From assembly GCA_030568195.1 (NCBI GenBank), contig JAJLTO010000014.1:1-64000 (forward strand): DNA of 64,000 nucleotides. Direction: 5' to 3'. Every line of letters begins with the position of its first letter. The stretch's first letter is position 1. Positions 21,453 through 32,437 of this stretch are shown in pieces. Under the pieces are notes generated by a model. The model did no database searches and had not been told where the DNA came from. It was given only the letters and a program-made list of their open reading frames with translations. The DNA is from Dipodascopsis uninucleata var. uninucleata. Taxonomy: Eukaryota > Ascomycota > Lipomycetes > Lipomycetales > Lipomycetaceae. Both the position numbers and the translations under genes were made by a program.

Positions 21453-21989
21453 TCAGTTCTCTCGCCATTGATGGAAACATTGAACGCACTGAATAGTAAC
21501 AGCATTAGCCAGGAGTATCTAGATTGAAATATATACGTATAGGATACAATACGTACTCTGTAGAATGTTGTCATAGGTTCATCTGCACTTCGAATCTGCA
21601 GCTGGAAGAAATATGCCTTTATACTTCCACAATCTCTAGGACATTGGGCTTGGATGATCCATTAGGAAACCTGTTTATAGTAACATATAGCAAAGACATA
21701 ATAACACATACCGGTGGTTTGATCAGCATTATCCCAGGTTCCTTCGGCTCCTAAGACGTCGTCTAATTGCTTACGTTTCATAGGCTTTCTTTCATAGATC
21801 TGCATACGACCTTGAATTGGAAATTCGTATGGACATGTTTTACATTCGAATCGGAAATTTCCCGTAGCTGACCTCGATATCTATGCCATGTTAGCTTTAG
21901 TGTACATTAAAAGTGCCTTTCAATTTGAAGTAGACTAGTATATCACTTACAATCAAGAGATTAGAGCAGTTTGGGCAAAAAGTAAGCAT
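21453..21989 (-). CDS. RPC11: RNA polymerase III subunit C11
   Basis: Four small exons, complement of 21951-21989, 21712-21880, 21557-21648 and 21453-21488, giving 111 aa, the family length (about 108-110). No exon is long enough to stand out as an ORF. Exon 1 is MLTFCPNCSNLLI (first zinc ribbon half), exon 2 carries FECKTCPYEFPIQGR and DDVLGAEGTWDNADQTT, exon 3 has CPRDCGSIKAYFFQLQIRSA then DEPMTTFYR, and exon 4 is CVQCFHQWREN plus stop. The RSADEPMTTFYRC block is the TFIIS-like ribbon, with the acidic DE pair needed for RNA cleavage. The subunit lets Pol III cleave nascent RNA and terminate. Introns are 70, 63 and 68 nt, with clear branch sites (CTAAT in the last two). Confidence 0.93.
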
Positions 21990-22259
21990 TTTTATGACGT
22001 TCCAACTTACACAGAAGGACCGACAAGAGAGAAAATTTTAGTAGTTTAATTGGGAAATTTCTAAATTATACACAACGACCTACTTTGGGATTGTAGTAAG
22101 TAATTATTACTCACATATGAACATAATAGATATAATAGATATACGAGACCCATTTGGAAATAGATTACAAGAACAAAAGGGCTGATAATAATATATATAT
22201 ATATGTATATAAATGACAGAATATATCCAGCACAGGGCAGGTTTAACAAGTATATTGTC

Positions 22260-23339
22260 TTAATATTCGATACAACGGCCTCTCCGAGGTATTGAATCTT
22301 TAAACACACGAATAGCTGCTCTTTCGCATATAGCCTTTTCTTCCCGTTCGAGCTTCATAAGCCTTTCTCTACACACACGCTCATCTAACTCAGATTCCTC
22401 CAATTTTATGCTATGCCATCCAGCATGCTTTTGACATCGTCGTTTCTCGTTCGTACAAATATCCTCATCATCGGTTATATCTTTATTAGAAATCTTTCGC
22501 ACATCCTCCGGATCAACTGTAAGTTGTGTCTGCTGCTGCACCCTTCTCCTACCCTTCTTTTTCTTATCGGTAGATTGTGTTTGCTCTAAAGAGCGCTGAT
22601 GCTGTAATTCATGCTCCTTCTTTTCATGCTCCACTTTCAATTTTCGAACGCCGTCTAGTATTCTACGCCCTTCATCGCATTCACACCAGACTTGCCACTC
22701 CATATCCTCCCAAACAAGTTTTCTGTCAAATCCACAAACATTTTTATGACCATTAGCCCTAATATGAGTATATTCTACATAAGCAATCTTTAACTCGATG
22801 TATTTTAGCTTGGTAGCAAGTTTAGCTCTCTCGTCATTTATAGATGCAAGAACTCTGCGCTCATCATCCAGCAGTCTCAGTATTTTTTCCCGATTCTTAT
22901 CCAAATTTGAAGGTCTCTCGTTACCCAAAGCCCTGAATTCACTGAATGAACGTGTATTGCGTATGATTTCTGCTAGGTCGTTGATCTTTATTACATTCAT
23001 CTCAGCTCTGGTTTGCTTTTGACCAAGCTCTAGATTAGTCTTGAACCATTCAATTCCATGCTCTGAAGAGCAAAACTTCGATCGCACTAATTTACTGCTT
23101 TTATCAAAAAGAGCCGGCTTTCGACAGTTAGGTAGCTTGCATTTCTTTTTCCAAGTAGTCATACCCAATTTTTTCGACTGACAACGAGGACAGCAATACT
23201 GTTCGATCAACTCGCTATCACACTCGTCAATCTTAACACATTTACCGTGATACCATTCTTCACAATAATCGCATCCTATCATCCATTGCCCGGAATCGGG
23301 TTTCCGGCAAATACAGTAGAGATCATTACCAGCTGCCAT
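22260..23339 (-). CDS. SPP1: COMPASS (Set1) complex PHD-finger subunit Spp1/CXXC1-like
   Basis: Single exon, 359 aa. Residues 8-55 form a PHD finger (YCICRKPDSGQWMIGCDYCE, EWYHGKCVKID, CCPRC) of the Cys4-His-Cys3 type; a tryptophan and an aspartate in place suit binding of methylated H3K4. A second Cys cluster (about 62-100: KKKCKLPNCRKPALF, RSKFCSSEHGIEWF) is the typical Spp1/CXXC1 C-terminal zinc region, followed by a long basic coiled coil. A further Cys/His group (CGFDRKLVWEDMEWQVWCEC, CQKHAGWHSIKLEE) matches the same family. Spp1 is a subunit of the Set1 H3K4 methyltransferase and links it to meiotic break sites in yeast. Shares a 232 bp divergent promoter with TAD1. Confidence 0.93.
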   Translation of the reverse strand: MAAGNDLYCICRKPDSGQWMIGCDYCEEWYHGKCVKIDECDSELIEQYCCPRCQSKKLGMTTWKKKCKLPNCRKPALFDKSSKLVRSKFCSSEHGIEWFKTNLELGQKQTRAEMNVIKINDLAEIIRNTRSFSEFRALGNERPSNLDKNREKILRLLDDERRVLASINDERAKLATKLKYIELKIAYVEYTHIRANGHKNVCGFDRKLVWEDMEWQVWCECDEGRRILDGVRKLKVEHEKKEHELQHQRSLEQTQSTDKKKKGRRRVQQQTQLTVDPEDVRKISNKDITDDEDICTNEKRRCQKHAGWHSIKLEESELDERVCRERLMKLEREEKAICERAAIRVFKDSIPRRGRCIEY

Positions 23340-23571
23340 GTTTTCTGTTGGTGAATAACCACTGGCCGATATTGTCTTGAACCGATATACATCATCAAGT
23401 ACAGTTTATAAATTGATATAATGATAGTTGGGAGAAAAAAAATAGCTGGTAGAACCATAGATTAATTAATTAATATTACCAAGTATTTCACCTTTGAACG
23501 ACATTTACATTTTCGTCACTTAAGAAAACAAAAATATTTCGTCAAAATACTAGCTGTTCTTTCAGTGAAAT

Positions 23572-24895
23572 ATGCCAGATTTGGGTAATAGAATTGCTAG
23601 GCTATGTTTTTCGACTTATGAATCGTGCCCATCCAAAGCAAAGCCAAGAACACGATCTAATGGAACTAGAGAATGGACAAATCTCGCTGCAATTGTAATA
23701 GAAAGAGGTAACTACAACAAAAATAATCAGATAAGTATTCTTATTTATTTACTTTAACAGGTAATAGGGAGCTTATATGTGCGTCACTTGCTACAGGAGT
23801 AAAATGTCTTCCTGACGCTTCACTCGAGAAGTCGCGTGGAAGATTTCTCCATGATAGCCATGCGGAAATTTTAGCAATACGGGCATTCAATCGGTACATT
23901 TTAACCGAATGCAGACGAATACAGAACGAGAATGGTTATGAATCACCTTGTATAGACAGACTGAATAATGATATTAAATATCAGTTTTGTTTGAGAGAAG
24001 AGTGCCGTCTGTACCTGCTCGTAACCGAGCTGCCTTGTGGTGACTCTAGTATGGAGGCCCTTAGTGCTGGTAAAAGTCCATGGAATCCATTGTCAACGTT
24101 TAACAATTTAGAAGTACCACTGAAGGGCCGTTCATATTTTTCAGAAATAGGAAAAGTGAGAACAAAACCAGGTAAGAATACGAAATAAGAGATAGAAAGG
24201 GCAGTGTACGGCAAAAGTATATTCTAACATGCTTTCTATAAACAGGACGTAGTGATTCTCCAGAAACACGAAGTAAGTCATGCTCTGACAAGCTAGCCAC
24301 TTTTCAACTCACGTCACTACTATTATCACCAACATCTGTTATGGTCTCCCCAAAACAGATGTATTTGACTAGCATAATCATTCCTAGTGATAAGTGCTTC
24401 CGTAATTCAATAAACAGAGCGTTCGCACCTTGCGGTAGGCTCAGTTCACTTCATAGTTCAGATATAAGTAGTGATTCAGAATACACATACAGACCATTTA
24501 GTGTTTTAACATACTCAGCTGATGTTCATCGTTTTGAGCATTCAAAAGAAGCGGTTATCCACGATTCACATCAGATGGCTTCGTTTAGTCCATCGAATGT
24601 ATCTCTTATATATATAGAAAATGAATCAACAGTCGAATCTATAGTAAAAGGAATCAAGGTAGGCGCGAAGCCAACATCAATTGCTGCCGCCAGCCTAGTA
24701 TCGCGAGTCAGACTCTTCAAGCTGTGCTTTAAAATTATGAGTTCTGAGGAGAGAATTATTTCCACAAATTATTACGATATGAAGAGAAATAATATCAGTC
24801 GTACAAAAGCGAAAGAAGCCATACGGAACATACTAGGGAATTGGGTGCCTACTTCGACAGACAACTTTTCCTTAGAAGAACATGGGTTACTGTGA
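23572..24895 (+). CDS. TAD1: tRNA-specific adenosine deaminase 1
   Basis: Three exons, 23572-23707, 23761-24171 and 24246-24895, 398 aa. ADAR-type deaminase domain: HDSHAEILAIRAFNRYIL holds the first zinc ligand and the proton-shuttling Glu, TELPCGDSS the second ligand, and SCSDKLATFQL (exon 3) the third. The block KPTSIAAASLVSRVRLF and the C-terminal YYDMKRNN complete the fold. The enzyme converts A37 to inosine, next to the anticodon of tRNA-Ala. Exon 2 ends VRTKPG and exon 3 begins RSDSPETRSKSC, which keeps the canonical order. Its stop is 12 bp from that of the convergent coiled-coil gene. Confidence 0.94.
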
Positions 24896-24907
24896 TTATA
24901 GCTTCCA

Positions 24908-25246
24908 CTATCTAATAGTACTTGAAGATTTAATTTGTGTCAGAATGTTCTCGAGGACGTCTCTTTCAATTTTCAAATCCGTTAACTGGCGTTTTATTTT
25001 CAACTCTTCTTCAGCTAACTCATTTAGACGATTCTTGTGTATAATTTCATGCTCTTGCTGTAGCTTCTTTTTTTTTTCTTTGGCTTTAAGATGTGCTGAT
25101 CTTTGGTCGATTTTCTTGATCGGCTTTGTTTCTTCTTGTGACTGTAAAGATGCTTCAACAGCCGCTCGACAAGTGATTTTTTCAATAATTGCACGCCTTA
25201 ATACTGTTTCTGATCGCGAAGAATCCTGAGGTGAAGGCATTTTCAA
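24908..25246 (-). CDS. Small coiled-coil protein, unidentified
   Basis: Single exon, 112 aa (or 110 from the second Met, MPSPQDSS). Almost wholly helical and charged: residues 15-35 (ETVLRRAIIEKITCRAAVEA) look like a short conserved helix, and about 50-105 form a Lys/Glu-rich coiled coil ending EEELKIKRQLTDLKIERDVL. No membrane segment or known domain. It converges tightly on TAD1 and diverges from the ING gene across 268 bp. I do not recognise the family; a small subunit of a chromatin or centromere complex would fit the build but is a guess. Confidence 0.55.
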   Translation of the reverse strand: MKMPSPQDSSRSETVLRRAIIEKITCRAAVEASLQSQEETKPIKKIDQRSAHLKAKEKKKKLQQEHEIIHKNRLNELAEEELKIKRQLTDLKIERDVLENILTQIKSSSTIR

Positions 25247-25514
25247 CAGTAGTTTACTGTTGACCGTCTATTCTGTTGTCAGCGATATTGTGAGTGATAA
25301 TACTAACTGATATGAAAGTTTTGAAGCTCTTCTTACGCAGACACGCCGACATGCCTAATGGACTAGGGTATATATCATCACATGGCGGTTGACAGATTGC
25401 GTAGCAACCGCTTCAAATAGAATAATATTCCAAGGAAAATAAATAATATCTATGGTGATATACCAGAAGTGGAGTTTTTACATATTTATAACTATCGAGA
25501 CTTGTAGAGGACAA

Positions 25515-26768
25515 ATGCAAATAGCGTCAGAAATCGACGGCATGGATCAGCAGTTACATGATTTCTTAGATGTTCATAGTACTCCGACAAATCTGCAACT
25601 CCAAAGTCTTGATGAGGACGCGTTTCTTATATATTCATATTTCATATCTGGTAAATAAGAATGTTTTCAGTTTAGTATTGCGAATATTACAACTGATTCA
25701 TAATAGTGACGGATCATCTACCAAGTGACATCCGAAGGTCTCTATCTCTTATTAAGAGCTTATCTGAGAAGTATGCAGGTACGCGAAGAGTGATGATGTT
25801 CTATTAGCTATTAAAGTTTGAGTTCTCATATATGCATAGAATCGTCGGTTTTGCTATCAAACTTCCTTTGTAGCTTGGATAATGGAGATACTTCTGAAGT
25901 GGAGAGAATTAAGAAGCGAATCTCCCGTATCGATACCTCAAAATTACGGCAATATCAGCAAGAATCGTATAATGAATCAATTCGACTCTTTGAATTGGTA
26001 TGAAAACACTTTTACTCATTCGATGCAGGCTGTTACGTTAAGACTGATATATGTGTCATCACGGATTTATAGGTCAAATCCTACCGCGTAAATATTGAGG
26101 TGGAAATAAAGAGGATAAATAAAGCTAAAAAACTTAGATGTCAAGTTGGTTCTTTAAGTGGAAGTCAGAAAATAGGTCAATTAGACAACAGAGAAGCTCA
26201 CAAAATAGTTACACATCGACAAAATATTTTAGATGCACGAAACTCTGAGCGAAGGTTGGTATAATAATTTCGAAGTATGACGATAACGATAGGCTAACTT
26301 ACGCCAAAGATCTGTTTTATCGCCTGCAAAAATCTCAGAATCTTCTGTTCTAACGCGAGTTCTACGAGAGCGAAAGTCATCTGGTGAGGAAATTAGACTT
26401 GAAGATTACAGCATTTTAAAACTTTCGATTAACGCAATTTGTGAAACATTATAGCTCCACTTGAAATATCTAAACGTGTCAGAGATCAGAGCTCAAGTTC
26501 AGTCAAACAAGAGATTCTACAAACATCAAGAAGGAAGAGAAAAACAATAAATGAACCTACTTATTGTGTGTGCCATGATATTTCTTACGGAGATATGATA
26601 GCATGTGATGACAAGGTGAGTGACCACTATTTTACCGCTTAATTCTGTTCTAATAATATATTCTAGAATTGCAAAATCGAATGGTATCATCTGGGATGTG
26701 TTAATCTACAAAAGCCACCCAAGGGCCAGTGGATTTGTTCAGAGTGTAGAAAGCGAGGGAGGAAGTAG
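25515..26768 (+). CDS. ING-family PHD protein (Yng2/Png-like)
   Basis: Seven exons, 25515-25650, 25707-25778, 25840-25997, 26073-26254, 26310-26383, 26455-26615 and 26667-26768, 294 aa; every junction keeps frame. The N-terminal ING domain is recognisable ([20 protein letters not shown], ...[15 protein letters not shown]..., [20 protein letters not shown]). The middle is basic (LQTSRRKRK). The C-terminal PHD finger reads [50 protein letters not shown] proteins read H3K4me3 and direct histone acetyltransferase (NuA4) or deacetylase complexes. An in-frame upstream ATG at 25452 would add 21 residues with no resemblance to the family, so I prefer 25515. Which of the fungal ING paralogs it is remains open. 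Confidence 0.88.
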
Positions 26769-26953
26769 AAAGTAAAGCTGACGGATGAATCTACGAGCAA
26801 GCCCGCGACTGAAAAAGTGGCAAGGAATCTTGATTTTGCAAAATGCTGGCAGCAAGTTTGCTAAATCCAGTCCGTTTAAGTATGTTTAACTGGCAATGAT
26901 TATGTTTTATATCGCAACCAGTGAAATGTATTAAAAGAAATCTGAACCAAAGA

Positions 26954-27803
26954 TTACTCGTCATCGGACGAACCTGGACAAACCGTTAATATCATATATT
27001 AAATAGTAGCATATATAATTTATACCTTCTTGGCCGTTATCTTCGACAGTATCGGATGGGGCCATATTGATAGCCAATTCGGCGCCTTGGAGTAGTCGTC
27101 TAAGATCAGGATTGGTTGGATGCACTAAGTCGATGGGCTTTTCTTTCATTTTGTTTCTTATTCTATCGCACAGATCTGTTAGAACTATAAAGTCGGTAGT
27201 TCATATTATAAATTTACCATACCTCGGGTCAGAACCCGCATCAATGAGCATCTCAACTGAAAATTGTTAGTACGCACTGCTTCATGACCAATAAATATAA
27301 TTGAGCTAAAATATAAATGCGATCTTACCAACTGCAAATCCATGCTCTGGCTCCTCTTCCGAATATATGACTGCATTATGGAGAGGAGTATTTCCTTCGA
27401 GACGGTTCACGGGTTCAACTTCCACGCCTTCAATGTCCAATAGGATATCTAAGCATTCATCTGTTTAGACAGCTGTTAGTATAAGTCTAGAGCCCATACA
27501 GTAAATGTACAACGGTGTGAACTAACAAGATCCATTCAATGCTGCAAGGTGAAGGGCTGTGTTTCCAAGCGGGTCCACGGCACTATTGATCAATTCCGCA
27601 GTACTAGGACTAGCTTCGCGATTATTATCATTGATTCCCAGAACCTCCTGTAACAGGTCAACATTGTTTCGGCGTGATGCTTCTAATAAGAGTTCAGATG
27701 GCTTTGCTCCGTCTGAGGTATTAGCATCTGTTGATGATGCGTCCTCTTTCGCTATTTGTGAATTTGCTTCTGCCGATTTTGAGTTTTTTTTGTTAGCAAA
27801 CAT
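26954..27803 (-). CDS. Small ankyrin-repeat protein
   Basis: Five exons, complement of 27527-27803, 27329-27460, 27223-27256, 27026-27162 and 26954-26973, 199 aa. After a Ser/Asp-rich head there are about three ankyrin repeats: LLLEASRRNNVDLLQEVL, DPLGNTALHLAALNGS spanning the first junction, LEGNTPLHNAV..., MLIDAGSDP|RIRNKMKEKPIDLVHPTNP. The protein ends with a short acidic tail (NGQEGSSDDE) encoded by a 20 nt last exon. Exon 3 is only 34 nt. Yeast YCR051W and its fission yeast counterpart are small proteins of the same build; this may be an orthologue. Function unknown. Confidence 0.82.
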
Positions 27804-28112
27804 TATGTAACGTAATGATTCCGTCTATCTCGTGTAATTCCTTGCAAAGTTCAAATATATAGTAGTAATAGTTCGATAGCTTCTACTATCGAAATGCTAA
27901 AGTTGCGGTTTCGCGGATCCGTAAATAATTATTTAAATTGTAACAGTGAGATGTGGCTTAGTTTAGTACTTTATGTCACCGATTTTAGTATATAATAATA
28001 TTTACATAATTGAAATGGGTTTATAATTATTGCATTATCCTAGTAGTCAACAATAGTATGACAATTCTGATATTCATTAGATTCGCATCTATATGTAAAG
28101 TTCTACTTTGAA
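27804..28112. other. Divergent promoter, ankyrin gene / RAD51 paralog
   Basis: 309 bp between two start codons. AT-rich; no factor site recognised. Confidence 0.4.
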
Positions 28113-29006
28113 ATGAGCTCAGTATTTAGAGACCTCTTTGTTCAGTCAAGAATCTCAGTTATAGCTGGTAGCCCTAATGATGATACCAAATCTCTCGTAG
28201 CTATGCATGTTTTGGCAACTTTTCTTGTATTTAATTCATCGACGACGTGCATATGGATTGATACCACGGGATCTTTTCAGGTCTATCTATTTAGAGAAAT
28301 TCTATTCCAATATGTAAAGGACATAAATAGTCTGACAGGGTCTTTTTCGAACGAGCAACTTTTGCAGAAGCTGATAGACAATGTAATGCTTATAAGAGCA
28401 TTCGATTCAATAGGTCTGAGCGATATTCTGAATGACCTGGATCCTTCACATTTAGAATTTCGGAATAGAGAGAAGCTGAGCAAAGGTTCTATATTAATCG
28501 TAGACTCGTTCACTTTTATTTATTCAAAAGCTATGAGAGATGATCAGGCCTCAGGTATAGTCCAAAACAAAATTATAATATGGAGTGTGGATTTATAGCT
28601 GACCTAGGTACGCTGCGCGATTTATATCAAAGGGCATTTAGCAATGACATCCTTTCTTAAAAATTTACGGATGTTGAGTAATGCGAATGACTTGACTACG
28701 ATAGTATGCTAATTTTATTATTAAATTTCCTTACTTCTATCAAACTAATCTGACTAAAAGTTAATCAATTCAACCGTGAACGCCAACGAAAACGATCTCA
28801 TGCGTTCTCAGTTCGACAATATCTTGCAGAAACCTTCTCTAGGACTAGCTTTTCTTCACTATTGCGATTTCTGTACTCTAATATCACATCCAGATGATAA
28901 ATATTATTACTTAGAAATCATAGCAGATAGATGGGATTCCACAGAAGGATTCATCTTAAAATTTCAATCTGTATATAGATCTATTGTTTCTTTCGCATAC
29001 AACTAG
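28113..29006 (+). CDS. RAD51-paralog-like protein (RAD51D/Rdl1 type)
   Basis: Three exons, 28113-28554, 28633-28703 and 28761-29006, 252 aa. It follows the RecA fold: RISVIAGSPNDDTKSLVAMH at the Walker A position, TCIWIDTTGSF strand, SKGSILIVDSF as Walker B, then HLAMTSFLKNLRMLSNANDL (spanning junction 1), TTILINST at junction 2 and PSLGLAFLHYCDFCTLISHP...EIIADRWDSTEGFILKFQ as the C-terminal strands. The P-loop lacks the glycine before the lysine (TKS, not GKS/GKT), so ATP binding may be weak or absent, as in Shu-complex paralogs. The size matches fission yeast Rdl1 (about 230 aa). Likely a helper of Rad51 in recombination repair. Intron 2 has a clear CTAAT/CTGAC branch. Confidence 0.75.
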
Positions 29007-29222
29007 ACATTTGCACTATAGACTAACGAAATATTTAGCGAAATGGAAAGCTCTATTTTAACGAAGACTGATTGAATTCTTCAAATGGAGAAAACTACCA
29101 GGCTGATCTGACGGGACGGGTTGGTTTGTTGCGTGTCTTACCGATAAATCGATATGATATGGGCGAACTGCTGTCAGCAATAGATGATTGCACAGTATCG
29201 GCATCTAAAATGATGTTCAGTA

Positions 29223-31846
29223 TTATAATTCAGTATGTACTAAAAAACGAGCAACAGAGTTCAACAGACCTTCTTTTTGAATAAGCTCTTTACTCCATGC
29301 TCTAGTTAGCTCAGCTCTCGTATCTTCATTCAGCTTCACGAGATATTGATTGATATACTTGGATATTGTCGACCTGGTGATGCGAGGTACTCCCAAATCT
29401 CCTTTGACTTCGTGACGATTAATGCCATCAAAATCAACAGTCATATCCTTAACCTGCGGGTTCCTTACACCGAAAGAGGGCAAGCTTGAGCTCTGCCGCT
29501 TTTCCAAGTCTCCAACAGTTCCAAAATTTATTTCTTTAGGAGGATATTGTATGTTTGTATCCCATTCATTAGCATTTATCTTACGATTGATATCATTCTC
29601 AACTTCTTTTTCGAAATCTACCATTCCTAACTTATTTGAAACTGCTAGAAAGTATACATTCACAATACTATCCAATGCTATCAGATTCTTGGAAGATATC
29701 TTTTGTTTGTCAATAAAAGATGGTTTAAGTAGAGGATCCGAGAGATTATTGTGAACGACATCATGCAAATGGAGGATCATTGGTAGCCCACGAAATATTC
29801 CATAAAGACCAACATTTTCTACAACTGTCAGTAGTAACAGATTGATAATCATGAAATCTCTATCTGAATTTTGGTCGCTAAGAGCATAGTCGAAGAGTGC
29901 AAGGTGAAGTTTAGCCAAGAATCCTTTAGTGGCTGAAAAGTTCTTCTCATTTCTGAACACAATATGATCTTCAGATACCTCTAAGGTCAAATAAGTCAAA
30001 AACGCGTCGACATAGGCATCTCGTACGACAGTATTTCTGTCCGTGAGAACCCATTCTGTCAGGCTCCAAGTTTGTAAAGGTACCATATCTCGCTTAACGC
30101 CACTCTCCATCATATTAGCTATCTGTATTATCTCCTTGACTGCTCTTAAACCAACCACTAACGCTGATGAGAAAGATATATCTTTGAATGAATTCTCTTT
30201 ACGAACCAAATATTGTAAATTCAAGCAAGAATTAACAATCGAAGGAGGTTCAGAATGATCACTCGAGTGATTTTCAAGATTTGGTACAGAATTCTCATTT
30301 GTATTTCCATCGTTATTATTAGCGCGCTGTGCCACAATAGATGATGGTCTTAAACGCATTAAAATTTCCGAGATCATATCAGCAATCTGATTTGAATAAT
30401 ATATATGAGTAGCTAAATCGCCAATAGAGGAAATAAGCATATTTGTAAGCTTTTCATGCTCTTGAACATCGGAAACTTGTCCGGAGGTTTCTAAATGAAG
30501 ATGACCTAAGATCTGCGAAAATAACAAATGCAGTACATCCAAGACAGACAAGCCTGCAAGATTTACACTTGAAGACAAAAGAGAGGAAATAAGATGTACT
30601 GTAACTAACTGTTTTGAAATTTCGTGAATGCTCAGAGAAGTCAAAACTTCAAGAAGACTTCTCAATATAATAAATCGCAACTGGACTGGCGTCCATCGTG
30701 CCATAAGCTCGATCAGAGTTGTGGCCCATGATTCATTTTTTGGATGGTTAATGATGAACATAACCACTGCCATTGATGCATAACGAATTTGCTGCGCACT
30801 TGTATCGCTAACAGTGTCGAATAATTTCCGCAGTGCTTGTATAGCTAAAATCCCCGCTTCCGTTTCGGGACTATCTTCATTATCCAGATCAACGGCGTTG
30901 ATCTGAGGTCGGTTAGTGTTAGTACTAGCTCTTGGAGTTCGTGTACTAGTTTCACTTCCGGCCAATTCTTTGTTAGTCGCCTTAGTATTTAAAGCCACAA
31001 GGCTATCTTCCGTTTCTGAATAAAGCTGCTTCAGTATAATGGGAATCACTATTTGTACCTGAGAACTTAGAAGACTTGGAGATGCCGACATTGCTTCAGA
31101 AGAAGCAATGCTGTTGGCAGCATTCAAACTTATTAAGATCCAACTATTAGTTGATACTGGTTAGTAACTAAAATCAAGCGATGATACAAAAAAAAATTAG
31201 ATAATGATATGTATATACCCATAGTCATTGGTAGGATGTGGTGTACGCTTGCTAATGCTCATATATAGTCTCAAAAGTTGCTCAAATTTCGAAACAAATT
31301 CCTGGTCGTCTACAAGTAAAGCACCATCATGATTCTCGCAAAATGCTTTGAACTATACAAATATAATTAGAGATTCTATTTTATCTCTTGTATCTTTAAT
31401 TATACGTACTGTAGCTTCAGTGTATTGACAAAGACTGAAATCATTTGTACCAAGTACAGTTAGAAGTATAGAAATTATATCATCTACAAACAAATTCAGA
31501 TCTGCAGGACAACGGTCAATCAGAGCCTTTGTAATATCCAGAGTGACTTGGACATTGCTAAACATAAAATTCATCTATGTTAGAGGACATAACTCTAGGT
31601 TCCGATTATAGTCACGGTTTATAAATAATTCTTATTCAATGCTCACCCTGCCCGTCCTCTCCAAACATCCGACTTTGCCTTTCTATCTAGGAACTTGCCC
31701 ACTTTTTGAAGTTTTGTCCTTCGAGTAGATACGTAATAAAGCAAATATGACAATTCTGAAGGGTTTGGATGCTTTTCCTGCGACCTTCCAGAGGGATAAC
31801 ACTGGAGGATTAGGCGCTGGTGCTTCGGCCTAAACTTATTCGTCAT
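29223..31846 (-). CDS. EFR3: Efr3, plasma-membrane anchor of PI4-kinase
   Basis: Four exons, complement of 31647-31846, 31410-31557, 31219-31352 and 29223-31143, 800 aa. The N-terminus MTNKFRPKHQRLILQCYPSG, NPSELSYLLYYVSTRRTKLQ, KVGKFLDRKAKSDVWRG is a close match to fungal Efr3, as are NVQVTLDITKALIDRCPADL and FKAFCENHDGALLVDDQEF. The rest is helical-repeat (ARM/HEAT-like). Efr3 with Ypp1/TTC7 holds the kinase Stt4/PI4KA at the plasma membrane to make PI4P; the basic N-terminus is the membrane-binding end. Exon 4 could begin instead after a second AG about 14 nt further in, which would drop five residues. Confidence 0.93.
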
Positions 31847-32437
31847 CGAGTTGAAAGGAAATGATATTACAGAGACCAGCCCACAGGCGTAGTCTACACA
31901 GGAATAATGCGCTGAATCTATATAAGCCACGATGTCACTCTTCCCCGCTATTAAGACTAACTCTAATTGTTTTATTATCACTAGCAGTGATATGTTTTAA
32001 CTGAATTTTTTTCTTGAAATTTTTCTCTTTTCTCGATAAAATTGCAGATCTGGCGAAGGGCGGCTCAGCCTTGGAGTCAATTTTTGATTCCGAAAGGGGC
32101 ATTCCTTAAACTACAGTCGATGCACTTCACTAGCCGCTGTGAGACGGCTAACAGAACAAACCCCTTACAATCAGCAAAAGGAAATTTTAGAACCATTGAT
32201 AAACTACAGTAGAGTACTATTAATTGAGAACCGCGTCAATTTTAAGAAACATTAATTACACAATATAGCAAAATTGATTTCGCTAGAATTCAATATGCTA
32301 TTATTCCCCATGACAGGACTATATTCTTATTTAACATAAATTGTAGTATTGTAAGAGACTAGTCAATTCGTTTCACATCAGCCTGCTCTTTACGTAGCCA
32401 ATACAATCGAACATGAAAATTAAAAAGTAGAACCATT
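31847..32437. other. Intergenic, 4E-T to EFR3
   Basis: 591 bp between two leftward genes: 3' UTR of the 4E-T gene and EFR3 promoter. A GC-richer patch lies at 32040-32150, with TAGCCG/CGGCTA able to pair at about 32133-32152. No RNA gene could be identified there. Confidence 0.4.

Noticed and set aside
31643-31981. Longer EFR3 start upstream of 31846
   Set aside because: Family proteins begin at the MTNKFRPKHQ position; the upstream part has no similarity.
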